Shown: positions 17,401 through 25,874 of the stretch, piece by piece
Layout of the letters: every line of letters starts with the position of its first letter
Position numbering within the stretch: the first letter of the stretch is position 1
Origin: Amyelois transitella
Lineage: Eukaryota > Arthropoda > Insecta > Lepidoptera > Pyralidae
DNA length: 64,000 nucleotides
Direction: 5' to 3'
Assembly (NCBI RefSeq): GCF_032362555.1
Contig: NC_083525.1
Coordinates: 7,363,501-7,427,500 of the forward strand
Program-made: the position numbers and the translations under genes
The notes under the pieces: generated by a model
Told to the model about the DNA's origin: nothing
Database searches by the model: none
What the model saw: the letters and a program-made list of their open reading frames with translations, nothing else

Positions 17401-19499
17401 ATAATAGAATTGAGATTCAAATAGTGACAGGTTAAAAGAAGAATCCCAAGTATATAAGCCTATCCCTTAGTCGACATCCATGAAAACGAGATGGGGTGGT
17501 CCTGTTCGTTTTTTTCATTAGTGCCGGGAACCACACGGCGCTGCCGAGTAATTTGTAATTTTTGTGAAACGAACCGAGCTTGCATGAAGAGAGTTATGAA
17601 TGTGGATGAAGCGAAGGAAGTGTGCAGAGATCGTGGCAAGTGGAAAGATGTAGTCTCCGCCTACCCCTCCGGGAAAGAGGCGTGATTTTATTATTTTATT
17701 TATTTATTTATTACACAATATTCATAATGAACTTAAAACAATATTCCGCAAAACTGTTTTCACCGTTTGACTGCGGTCAGTCTCATTTAAGCTTACATAC
17801 TTCTATAGAATTTGAGAAGAGTTTTTTTAATTGATGCGTTGGTCCCACATACAGATCTAATGTCTGCGGGCAAACTGTTCAATAAGATAATGTTCAATAA
17901 TGTATGTATGAACCAAAATATTGTCCATTTCCAGTCTTCAACGGTCCCGTCGAGTATGTTCCCGTCTACTTGCTCCCTGCCGGCGGAGCTGGGGGAGGGG
18001 GTTATCAATGGCGCGCCGCCCCCCCCCGACACGGAGATGAACTCCTACCAGCTGGTGCCGGACGACTCCGATCCCCATATACACCGGCTGTCGTTGGAGA
18101 TTGAGAAAGAGAGGTATTTATAAATAAATAAATATGTACGGGACGAATCACACATATTGAGTTAGCCTCGAAGTAAGTTCGAAACTTGTATTACGAGATA
18201 CTTACTCAACGATAGTATATTTTATAATAAATACTTATATAGATAAACATCCAAGACCCAGGCCAATCAGAGAAAGTTCGTTTCTTATCATGCCCTGGAC
18301 GGGATTCGAACCCGGGACCTCCGGTGTCACAGACAGGCGCATTTATAAGAGATATTTCTTTAGTTTCTTTGAGTTATTGCAGATGGCGGTAGTGTGCTTT
18401 CTTGTGTCACGTTAGGTCCCGGGTTTGAACTGGCCAGGGTATGGTGAGAAATAAACTCTTTTCTGATTGGCCTGGGTCTTGGATGTTAATCTGTATAAGT
18501 ATTTATTATGCCACAAGGCATACTCTGATTTTAAGAAAATCTACTGTTCAAAAAGATGATTATCGACTTGCTCCCTGAATGCAAATCTGTTAGGCGCCTT
18601 CCGAATAGCTTCAGGAAGAGAATTCCACAGTCGGATGGCTTTCGACATGAATCCAAGGCGGGGGTAGTGCCTGAGTTCATCCTCCTGTATTGGGTGATGC
18701 AGGTTTTTAAACGGAACTACTTCCGTCTGACCATCGCAACCTTTGCAGGGGAACATAAAGCATATTTGATCACGTCAACAGTTGTGAAGTGGCTTAAATA
18801 TACAGGTTTTCTCACGATTTGTATGTAAATCTTCATTGTACGAGCGGGGGACATTGTGTTTTTGGATTTTCAGTTTAGTGTACTCGTAATAAGGTCGTTA
18901 TTTTATTAAGTATTCATTCGTTATCACACGTTTTGACTGTGCGCCAAAATACACTATACTTACTTTTTTTTCCCATCATGATGATACATATATATGGTCA
19001 CGTCTATATACCTTACGGGGTAGACAGAGCCAACAGTCTTGAAAAGATTGAATGGCCGCGTTCAGCTATTTGGCATAATGATAGAACTGAGATTCAAACA
19101 GTGACAGGTTGGTAGCCCATCGCCTAAAGAACAATCCCAAGTTTATAAGCCTATCCCTTAGCCGCCTTTTACGACATCCATGGAAAAGAGTGGTCCTATT
19201 CTTTTTTTTTCAATGTCGCCTGGAACCACACGGCACATCATCATGATGATTATATACTTCATTAAAATTTCAAATTATCTCTCCACAGAGTGGAATATCT
19301 GGCGAAGTCCAAACACCTGCAGCAACAGCTGGATTCCCTCCGCTGCGAGTTCTCAGTGCTGCGCGTGGACCAGTCCACCGCCACGCTGGACCGCTTGCAC
19401 GAGCAGCAGGCCCGGGCTGGAGACAACAAGTACTCCACGCTGCGGCGGCTGAAGCAGGGCTCCACCAACACCAGGGTCGCGTTCTACGAGGACCTGTGA
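5387..19499 (+). CDS. Mer: Merlin (neurofibromatosis 2 tumour suppressor homologue), complete, 12 coding exons
   Basis: Merlin is a FERM-domain membrane-cortex scaffold acting upstream of Hippo signalling (family knowledge). Exons: 5387-5473, 6390-6519, 6723-6928, 7644-7768, 8582-8684, 12863-13069, 14264-14368, 15331-15462, 16226-16372, 16861-17061, 17935-18113 and 19289-19499. They join in phase to 610 aa (fly 635, human 595). The FERM domain is about residues 15-305; YQMTPEM at 169-175 is the Blue-box motif characteristic of Merlin. A charged coiled coil rich in R, E, A and Q spans about 310-480. The tail ends with [13 protein letters not shown] and AFYEDL, the C-terminal FERM-binding segment with the conserved ERM-type threonine. 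The ATG at 5387 gives the expected MPPFRRKK start. Intron 5 (4.2 kb) carries a LINE; intron 10 begins with a duplicated donor. No coding damage is seen. Confidence 0.95.
5776..5870 (+). mobile_element. Element A copy, 3' end
   Basis: ATCATTAAGCCAAACAGCTG to AAGGGATATGGACATG. Merlin intron 1. Confidence 0.7.
6150..6345 (+). mobile_element. Element A copy, diverged
   Basis: Contains CTCATGGATGCCCTTAAAGG and GGTGATGGTCTACCAAACTG, decayed forms of the family core, ending in TGTATGTATGTAT. It lies 45 bp before the Merlin exon 2 acceptor. Confidence 0.65.
6641..6710 (+). mobile_element. Element A copy, 3' tail
   Basis: CTACCCCGCAAGGGATGTAG followed by a TGTATGT tail, 12 bp before the Merlin exon 3 acceptor. 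Confidence 0.7.
6939..6988. repeat. 50-bp dispersed repeat, copy 2
   Basis: Identical to 1174-1223. It begins 11 bp after the Merlin exon 3 donor. Confidence 0.8.
7865..8023 (+). mobile_element. Helitron-like fragment (3' end)
   Basis: Ends GAAGCCGGGGCGGGTCGCTAGT. It lies in Merlin intron 4, just before a SINE B copy. Confidence 0.6.
8045..8344 (+). mobile_element. SINE B copy, head missing
   Basis: From TTACGGTTACATCTTCACTT to the conserved 3' end, in Merlin intron 4. Confidence 0.8.
8345..8470 (-). mobile_element. SINE B copy, inverted against the previous one
   Basis: ATCTTCACCTGTCTGGAGAG to CCTCCGCAACCCTTGCAG; it forms a tail-to-tail inverted pair with 8045-8344. Confidence 0.75.
8735..8895 (+). 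mobile_element. RTE LINE 3' coding fragment
   Basis: Nearly the same sequence as LINE positions about 12470-12590 (ACAAGGAGAGTGTGGAG onward), followed by unrelated sequence. A truncated second insertion of the same LINE family in Merlin intron 5, 50 bp after exon 5. Confidence 0.8.
8925..9160 (+). mobile_element. SINE B copy with rearranged end
   Basis: GTACATACATTAGTTTAAGT to GGCTTTAGTCCCGGTTACAA; the last part is inverted relative to the consensus. Confidence 0.7.
9195..9291 (+). mobile_element. Element A copy, left half (split by the LINE)
   Basis: The 5' half of an element A copy, from near AGGACCACTCC to ATTCTCCTTTT. Its right half resumes at 12714 after the LINE. It lacks the usual first ~20 bp. 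Confidence 0.85.
9292..12713 (+). mobile_element. Full-length RTE-type non-LTR retrotransposon in Merlin intron 5
   Basis: The element is flanked by the 11-bp target duplication ATTCTCCTTTT (9281-9291 and 12714-12724), so both ends are defined. It starts GCCGTGTGGTTCCCGGCACC and ends in a short (ATGT)n tract, the kind of simple-repeat tail usual for the RTE clade. A ~290-bp leader precedes one long EN-RT frame. It interrupted an older element A copy, whose halves lie on either side. It has the same orientation as the host gene. Clade assignment rests on the single EN-RT frame, the tail and the C-terminal [11 protein letters not shown] region, not on a tree. Confidence 0.9.
9583..12693 (+). 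pseudogene. LINE endonuclease-reverse transcriptase frame with one internal stop
   Basis: The frame spans 1037 codons from the ATG at 9583 to the TGA ending at 12693, broken only by a TAA at 11050-11052; both halves are in the same phase. Part one (489 codons) is an apurinic-like endonuclease with MNVRG, CVNETK, LGDFNGW and SDHLLV, all catalytic motifs present. Part two is the reverse transcriptase with [23 protein letters not shown] and the YADD box (near 11863). The C-terminus has [20 protein letters not shown] and a final [14 protein letters not shown]. With one nonsense codon and intact motifs the copy looks young. Readthrough or re-initiation at the ATG at 11119 is conceivable, but loss of function is the simpler reading. 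Confidence 0.9.
12714..12846 (+). mobile_element. Element A copy, right half (split by the LINE)
   Basis: Continues the element interrupted at 9291, from the second target-site copy through GGCGATGGGCTAGCAACCTG to the tail near AATATAGACG. It ends about 15 bp before the acceptor of Merlin exon 6 (AG at 12861-12862). Confidence 0.85.
13390..13665 (+). mobile_element. Element A copy in Merlin intron 6
   Basis: Near full length: GGTGGTTCCCGGCAACAATA to GGGATATAGACGTGATTAT with a short ATGTATGTA tail. Confidence 0.85.
13988..14255 (+). mobile_element. Element A copy ending 8 bp before the Merlin exon 7 acceptor
   Basis: Full length from GTGCCGTGTGGTTCCCAGCA to GACGTGACCATATGTATG. Its simple tail, followed by TTTAACATAG, forms the sequence just upstream of the exon 7 acceptor (AG at 14262-14263). 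Confidence 0.9.
14393..14483 (+). repeat. Element A 3' tail grading into an (AT)n run
   Basis: CTACCCCGCGAGGGATATAG, a tail piece of element A, continues into about 38 bp of (AT)n at 14446-14483. It starts only ~25 bp after the exon 7 donor. Confidence 0.7.
14508..14610 (-). mobile_element. SINE C tail fragment
   Basis: ATTGAGTTAGCCCAGAAGTA and CGAGATACTAACTCAACGAT match the SINE C 3' half. Confidence 0.65.
15060..15180 (+). mobile_element. Element A copy, 3' half
   Basis: Begins TCTCAATTCTACCATTAAAT and ends with a TATATGTATGTATT tail. Merlin intron 7. Confidence 0.75.
15515..15580 (-). mobile_element. SINE C tail fragment
   Basis: TTGTGTTACGAGATACTAAC then TCAACGATAATATATTTTAT; directly before a Helitron-like copy. 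Confidence 0.6.
15579..15855 (-). mobile_element. Helitron-like element in Merlin intron 8
   Basis: ACTAGCTGTGCCCGCGACTT marks the 3' end on the minus strand; the interior has the family's CCTTCCTCGATAAATGG and GTAGTTCCCGAGATGAGCGC segments. The 5' end is replaced by a 23-bp tandem repeat. Confidence 0.7.
15895..16192. repeat. 23-bp minisatellite in Merlin intron 8
   Basis: About 13 copies of a unit like CCAATAAATGAAAATTTTGATAT, varying mainly at GAAA/GTAA and ATAT/ATGT. It ends ~33 bp before the exon 9 acceptor. Confidence 0.93.
16727..16790 (-). mobile_element. SINE B 3' fragment
   Basis: TTCTTCCTCACCTCCCTGTA to GCCTTTGACCATGG, Merlin intron 9. Confidence 0.65.
17071..17297 (-). mobile_element. 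Element A copy inserted at the Merlin exon 10 splice donor
   Basis: Near full-length reverse-strand copy. The target duplication CATGGTGAGTTGT occurs at 17058-17070 and again at 17297-17309, so the last bases of exon 10 and its donor are duplicated on the far side of the insertion. Confidence 0.92.
17318..17540 (-). mobile_element. Element A copy, second in Merlin intron 10
   Basis: Reverse-strand copy with a shortened middle (AGTGACAGGTTAAAAGAAGA), only about 20 bp beyond the previous copy. Confidence 0.85.
17573..17690 (+). mobile_element. RTE LINE 3'-end fragment in Merlin intron 10
   Basis: Matches the LINE end from CCGAGCTTGCATGAAGAGAG through CCTCCGGGAAAGAGGCGTG. Severely 5'-truncated, as expected for target-primed reverse transcription. 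It still encodes the terminal [11 protein letters not shown] residues. Confidence 0.85.
18128..18345 (-). mobile_element. SINE C (tRNA-type)
   Basis: The minus strand has GGTCCCGGGTTCGAATCCCG, a textbook B box, then CTGATTGGCCTGGGTCTTGG and a tail ending ATTTATTTATTTAT. Merlin intron 11. Confidence 0.78.
18400..18512 (+). mobile_element. SINE C copy, partial and inverted
   Basis: GTCACGTTAGGTCCCGGGTT to GTATAAGTATTTATTATG, head-to-head with 18128-18345. Confidence 0.72.
18541..18835 (-). pseudogene. LINE C-terminal fragment or SINE with LINE-like tail
   Basis: A 71-codon frame (18541-18756) contains [20 protein letters not shown], a motif typical of non-LTR retrotransposon C-termini. Its N-terminal part, [14 protein letters not shown], is also the reading of the 3' part of SINE B copies (GCAAAGGTTGCGGAGGTCAG). 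SINE B may therefore have borrowed the end of such a LINE. Confidence 0.6.
18988..19236 (-). mobile_element. Element A copy in Merlin intron 11
   Basis: Full-length reverse copy flanked by ATCATGATGAT on both sides (near 18977 and 19240). It ends 50 bp before the exon 12 acceptor. Confidence 0.88.
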
Positions 19500-19559
19500 G
19501 GTGTGGTGCCGAGTGCCTTTGATTGAAGTCAAATTTTCTTCAAGTGCCCGAAACCGCCG

Positions 19560-19825
19560 TGCCGTGTGGTTCCCGGCACCAATAAAAAAAAAGAATAGGA
19601 CCACTCCATCTCTTTCCCATGGATGTCGTAAAAGCCGACTAAGGGGTAGGCTTATAAAATTGGGATTCTTCTTTTAAGCGATGGGCTAGCAACCTGTCAC
19701 TATTTGAATCTCAATCCTATCTTAAAGCCAAATAGCTGAACGTGGCCTATCAGTCTTTACAAGACTGTAGGCTCTGTCTATCCCGCAAGGGATATAGACG
19801 TGATTATATGTATATATATGTATAC
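19560..19825 (+). mobile_element. Element A copy in the Merlin 3' UTR
   Basis: Full-length copy starting about 60 bp after the Merlin stop codon, so probably transcribed within the 3' UTR in sense orientation. CCCGAAACCGCC/CCCGAAACCACC flanks it. Confidence 0.88.
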
Positions 19826-19970
19826 CCGAAACCACCGAGCTTGCATGAAGAGAGTTATGAATGTGGATGAAGCGGAGGAAGTGTGCAGAGATTGTGGCAA
19901 GTGGAAAGAGGTAGTCTCTGCCTACCGCTTCGGGAAAGAGGCGTGATTTTATGTATGTATGTATGTATGT
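19826..19970 (+). mobile_element. RTE LINE 3'-end fragment in the Merlin 3' flank
   Basis: Resembles the last ~135 bp of the LINE and ends in ATGTATGTATGT. It begins right after an element A copy, and CCCGAAACCGCC is also found just left of that copy near 19545, so element A landed inside this LINE fragment. Confidence 0.85.
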
Positions 19971-20137
19971 TTCTTGATCTAAGGTACGGTTGCTGGTTTT
20001 GGAACATGGTTACAAAAATGACGAGTAAATTAATTTTATTGAAAAAAATTAAATGTTTGAAGTTACTTATCAAAGATTAGCTATGAATGTGGATTAAAAC
20101 TTTTTAGCTTTAATTGATTTGTAAGTGTATTTTAATT

Positions 20138-20290
20138 AGGCGATGGGCTAGCAACCTGTCTGTCACTATTTGAATCTTTAATTCTATCATTAAGCCAAAC
20201 AGCTGAATGTGGCCTATCAGTCTTCGAGAGTGTTGGCTCTGTCTACCCCGCAAGGGATATAGACGTGACTGGTATGTATGTATGTATGTT
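20138..20290 (+). mobile_element. Element A copy, 3' half
   Basis: From TTAGGCGATGGGCTAGCAAC to a GTATGTATGTATG tail, with a small CTGT duplication inside. Confidence 0.8.
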
Positions 20291-20295
20291 TTAAA

Positions 20296-20460
20296 CATAT
20301 AAAACCACGCCTCTTTCCCTGAGACGCAGGCAGTGACAACATCATTCCACATGCCGCGATCACTGCATACTTCTTTCGCTTCATCCACATTCATAATGCC
20401 CTTCATGCAAGCTCGTCCGTTTAGGGTACTCTTGACCTGATCTTTTGCCAGGACTTGCCT
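20296..20460 (-). mobile_element. RTE LINE 3'-end fragment
   Basis: Reverse-strand copy of the LINE end, with CTCTTTCCCTGAGACGCAGG in place of the usual final codons, then the [10 protein letters not shown] region. It abuts an element A copy of opposite strand. Confidence 0.8.
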
Positions 20461-20499
20461 TTTAGTTAATGTTGTACAAAGTCATAGAGAAGCTAATAA

Positions 20500-20700
20500 T
20501 TTGATTTTTTGGATTTTCTGTCTGTCCGCATGTTTGTATTTCCAAAACGCGAATACTATTGCTCTGATTTAAATGCGGTTTTGTCAGATGTATTAGGATT
20601 GGTTCAACTTAAAAAGTTGTGTACAAAAACAACCCCCTTCGCTCCTCTTAAGGGGTGATACAGGGGGTCAGATTTTTCAGGGTACTTTTTACAGCTAGTT
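20500..20700 (+). mobile_element. Helitron-like fragment in the Merlin 3' flank
   Basis: Contains CTGTCTGTCCGCATG, a family-like interior, and ends TTTTTACAGCTAGT. The diverged 3' hairpin lowers confidence. Confidence 0.5.
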
Positions 20701-22527
20701 ATAACTAGATTTTTTTTTCGTTCACAGGTAATCGTAAGGCATTAATTGTCCTGGAATTCTGTGTTCGAAATACGCACAAGTAAGTGATATCTTGACAATA
20801 ATAGGATTATATTTGAATTGTATAACACCATTTATAAATATATATATAACCGGCACTTTCCTACTATCTCATTTAAGTCAAATAGCGGCAGTAATAATAT
20901 ATGTAGGTAGATATATTTTATCTTGAACCATATAAATCTAGAAGGTTCTATTTCATATTATTTATTAAAATCGAAGTGGGTTAATTGGTTGGTCTCACGG
21001 CCTTAGGAAAAGTGATCTCGTGAAATTTCAAAGTATACCTTCGCCGTAGATATCATAATGTAATAATAAATATGAAATAATAACACTAGGTTTAAGTAGT
21101 TTTTTTTTAATAAAAAAAAGTAACGCGTGGCAATGTTGCCATGTTTATTTTTTGTATAAGTGTTAAAAATTATGAAAATAATAAATTAGACTAAATAATA
21201 ATACGCTTCACATTTGTGCTAATGTTTTGTAATAATGTTAGTATTAACAATAATGAAAAGATCTGTATACTCTTTAACGTGAATGTTGTTTTTTTAAGAT
21301 TTTTTTTGTACATTGGACAAATTGTATTCAATTGTGAAATATTCTAAGGCGGTTATAATACACACATCAATCAATATTTTTAACAATATCTAACTGATTT
21401 TTTTTATTTCACAATTATATAATATCTGAATGCAATGACAGAGAAATGTATTTTGGCAAATTAATTACCTCTGATTTATGACTGTAGAAACCAAAATAAA
21501 AAAACTAGGTATAAAAACGATGTGTTCTAGTCTTGCAACACAAGTAGAATATTGCGCAGTTGGAAAAATTTTCAATTAAAACTTAAAATTGAAATGTAAC
21601 ATTAGAACAATAGTTAGCTACTAAAGTGACAAATCTTATATATGTAAAAGTTGCCAAAAACGTGGGTATTCGAAAAGTTATTAAATGAAACCGCCAAATT
21701 ATCGGGCATTTGTCTAACGAGGTATCACGTGGAATATATATATGAGAGATAACCAACCTATTATTTTTTAAATTCAATCAGTTTGCCAGTTTTTGGTAGT
21801 AAAACAAGTGTCAGATTAAATAACATATCATTTTCCCTATAATTTCTACGATATTTAAAACATTTCTTTCTTTTTACTGTTAACCCATTTAATTACTATA
21901 AAACCTCTATTTTTTAAAGAAGTCTTTCTATCCTGCTTATTTTCTTCGTCTTCCTCCAACGTCATTTCTCAAAACCTTCTCTCCTTTCCCTGTCGTCATA
22001 TATTTTTTTATACATTTCTCTTTACCAAACAACTAATTAAACTAACGTATATAATTAAACAATTTAAAAGCAAACAATGGATAATGCTACATTTAACTCT
22101 GCCTAACCTCGATTGTAATATGTAATAATATATAATAATCTGCGTTCTACCTCGTTAAATGTTACCCTTATACAGTTCAAATAATGTACCAGACCATTCT
22201 ATTTATGTACCTTTTATAGTTATGTAGGTAGGATAAGTTTATATCAATATAAAATATAATCAAGTCGCTTGTCGCCTGTGTATAGGTATGTATATCTGTT
22301 TACTCATAAACATCGCAAATGGATATTAATTTAACTGTTTCTTTCTGTCTACTATTGACACTTGTCTACCCCGTGTGTATTTCTCTCTTATCTTTTCATT
22401 ATTCCATTTACTACCGTGTGTAATAATTTTGAACCTTATCTACATATTTAAAGAGACCAGTATAGCTTGATGAATTCGTGGTACGCTGGTGCCATTCCAG
22501 TTTGATGCTACGTTCCTCTGAATGCCA

Positions 22528-22738
22528 CTAATATTAAAAATGTGAAAGTTTGTAAGGTTGTGTGGAAGTAGATTTTGGAGATTTTGCGTGAAAATGGAAT
22601 GGACATACCTACATCCGTTTGTTACTCTTTTAAAAATATATTGGACGGAATTTGGTACACAGGCAGCATATAACCTGGATTATAAGGTTTTTTTTTACGA
22701 AATTCCCACGGCTGCAAAGCCCCACGGCTCGGCTAGTA
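22528..22738 (+). mobile_element. Helitron-like element
   Basis: Runs from ACTAATATTAAAAATGTGAA to CACGGCTCGGCTAGT. The interior GAAAGTTTGTAAGG... is shared with the copies at 53385 and 57305. Confidence 0.65.
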
Positions 22739-23177
22739 TGTAGATATGATTCTAAAGCAAGTTGTTACTCTGTGCTATCGGTAAGAAGTCAGGTATTGCA
22801 TCTTTCGTTGGCACGGGACGTTGGAACGGAAATTGTACAAAATGTGATAGTCACACGCCAGTTTTTGTTGACATATACTAATTTTATACAAATAGTACAG
22901 AATATGCCTACTGTATAACTTTATTTAATAGTAATTTAAAGAACTGGTGAAATATTTCACAGAGATATAGATCACGATTATTTTCTCTTTGGCATATGAA
23001 CTTTATATTTTTTTAATTTTTTGGATTGCTACCTAAACAAGAGATGAATCTTAATTCAATGAATGATGAATAAGCTTTGATTATTATTGTTACTGACACG
23101 ACGATAAACTCTTTTAATATTTTGCTTGCTTTTTTTTATCACTTATATACTTATTTGAATCTTAACTTCATCATCAC

Positions 23178-23262
23178 GCGCGACGCAGTTTTTATAGCGC
23201 GAACAACTATCGCTGTTCCGCTTTTTATTATGCCGTGTAACGGGACAGCGATAGTTTTTATT
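23178..23262. repeat. Palindromic repeat, copy 1
   Basis: ACTATCGCTGTTCCG (23206-23220) pairs with CGGGACAGCGATAGT (23241-23255) with one mismatch; GCGCGACGCAG lies upstream. Probably a small MITE. Confidence 0.65.
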
Positions 23263-24524
23263 TTACCAGTTCAAATAAGTATATCTATATAGTACATGTA
23301 TGAGACATTATTTTTGTACAACAATATTTTTGACCGAGTGTAATTGTTTAATTATATGGTTTTGAATGAAATGTATCTAAAAACGAGCTATAGGTATTGT
23401 GCGGTATTCTCAATCCATGACTTTTTAATGTATTTACCCGAGAAAAACTTGAATTCATGTGGTTTACTAACCACTTATAAGAACAAAATTTATTACAATA
23501 TTGTGATGAAACCGGAACAAAAATCCGGATGATGTGATCATAAGGACTCGTCCACACTACGCGTGTTTCGAGCGTCGTGCACGATGTGACCAGTACGATG
23601 CACATCACCGCTACGTCGACACTGCCAAGACGCCAAGTGTGGCGGCGCCAACTCATTTGAAATACTAGAATTACAAAAAAATTGTTTTAGGGATATTTCG
23701 TTAGACCTGACTTTATTTAACTAAAACTAGGTTTTACGAATTGATATTGGACATTTGATGAAATGATTTGAGAAATAAGCACTTTTCGTAGGCTTGTACA
23801 ATCAGATACAACTTTCAGGCTTGACCAAATATACCCTAAATTAGATGTAGACCATTCAAAAAGTGATGTTGAATCTATGAAATATGTGACGATACATTTC
23901 GATAGTATGGTCCCACCCTAAAAATTTGAATCATCTGTTTTTGAACTAAGATTGGAGTGTGCGCTAAGTTTTCTAAAACGAACTACCAAGAGTAGAGACG
24001 TGACTCCCTTATAATGTCAGTTTAAATGGAGAAGGGTTATATTTATGATAAGATAGATTTACATGAGATTTTGCCAAAGTACATATAGAATCACAATTAT
24101 AAATGGGATAGGAGTAGGAAAAAAATTAAGAAAATTACACATCCCACCAAAACACCAATAAGTTTTAAATCTCCATTAAATCTAGTCTACTTTGCAATGA
24201 AATCTGAAGATTTTTTTCAATCCCACACAAATAAGCCAGTTGATACCCACCCCTTTGGCAAAATTAATCAAATTTAATATTAATTTAAAGCAGAAAGCAT
24301 TCGAAAGCAGTGTTCGTAATTTTTGGGCTGGACGTGATAAATGAAAAAAACAAATTAGGTCGGGACCATATTATGAAAATGAATGAATTCGATGTGCCTT
24401 CATAAATGTGATTGTATTGTAAGTGCCTTGTAAAAGATTTGTAAATATATTTATAGATTTTACTATGTTGTTTTATTTTATTGAATATATTCATTCAAAA
24501 AGAAATAATTATTAACAAAGGTGA

Positions 24525-24603
24525 GTTTGGCGAGAAAGGTCGGAGCGGAATCAGAAATTAAGGACGTCCTGGTAAAGGGTCCGGTCAAGAGTACCCGAAA
24601 CAA
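24525..24603 (+). mobile_element. RTE LINE internal fragment
   Basis: About 80 bp similar to the [10 protein letters not shown]...RNR part of the LINE (GGACGTCCTGGTAAAGGGTC), with an internal deletion. Isolated in intergenic DNA. Confidence 0.7.
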
Positions 24604-25874
24604 AACGAAAGAAAACCAAAATATTACTTCATAAAGTAACGCAGTCGGTAGTTTATTTTTAATAAAATATACACCAATTTATCTAACAACAATTTCTATT
24701 GTATCATATATGTTATGTACATTCAGAAGATGGTAAAAGAAGTTCCTTCTTATAGAATTAAAAATAAATTAACATATGTGCAAAAAATGTTTTTGCATTA
24801 ATAAAAAAAATGATAAATGGTGATCAGTGACAGGTAAAAAACTTTTCAAGAAATTGAAATAATGTTGGTATTTGGTATTTGAAAAAAAAAACTATGTGAG
24901 TGAATTTAAATTAAGAAAAAAGGTATTTCATTTATAAATATAAACAACAATGTTTACTATACTAATAAACTATATCAAAAAAATATGCGACGTTTAAATT
25001 TATTATTCTGTGAACATGCATGTATACAAAATAAGTGTATATCTCGCTAACTGAAACTGGGTGAGTAACTTTTATCTTATCTATGGTTCCACTATGGGCG
25101 TTACACTTCAAATATATATCTCTTTCTTAGCTTAGCATTCTATATATTTTAGGAAATAACGAACATTACATGAAAATTAATAATATAATTTTATAAAGAA
25201 ATGCGAAAGTCGTAATCACAAACAATGTCTTATTTACAAGTGACCTTCATGCTTTGTTGCAGTTGCAATCAAAAAGACCTTATGGAGGCAAAAAGTACAG
25301 GTCAAGTGACCATGCACTTTGTTAGTTAAATAAATATTATTCATCAACATGACAAAAAAATAATAATGTTGCACATTTTCTGTTTAATTTAATTAAAAAT
25401 TAAATACTAATAATTACTGTTGAAACTCCGAGATCATAAGCAGTGAATGATTAGAAAAATATGAATTAGTTAGATATTTTTGTATAATAATAATAATTTT
25501 GAGACTAATTGTGCAAACCATACATAAACATAGTTAGTTTGTTAACACAGCTTACTCTTCTTTCATCATACATTTAAACTGCCTAAAATAGTAAAACAGA
25601 AAACATATAAATATACCAAACTGAAGAAGTATGAATCATTGTGAGATCAAGCTGCAGAGTTAGAAAGCTGCTCAATAAATTCTTTGACACTCAATGTTTA
25701 CAAAACGATTGATTTCAATTATGAAAATTAAATAGCTAATTTTGAAATACTATCATAGTATGATAAAGCAGTCAAGCTGAGAAGCAGTCAATGTTCTTTA
25801 GATAGCCTGTATATTTTTCAGTCATCCTACCCAGGGACAGCAGTTATGTAATTTCATATTCTAGCCTCCAATAT

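Larger units (their letters stand above)
19500..25874. other. Intergenic region between Merlin and the KIAA2013 homologue
   Basis: Both genes end toward this 6.4-kb stretch, so it must hold both 3' UTRs. The first 1.2 kb is mobile DNA. From 20700 on it is AT-rich with one Helitron-like element, a palindromic repeat and a LINE scrap. AATAAA occurs near 21065 and 21180 but I cannot tell which, if any, is used. No coding frame here has support. Confidence 0.7.
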
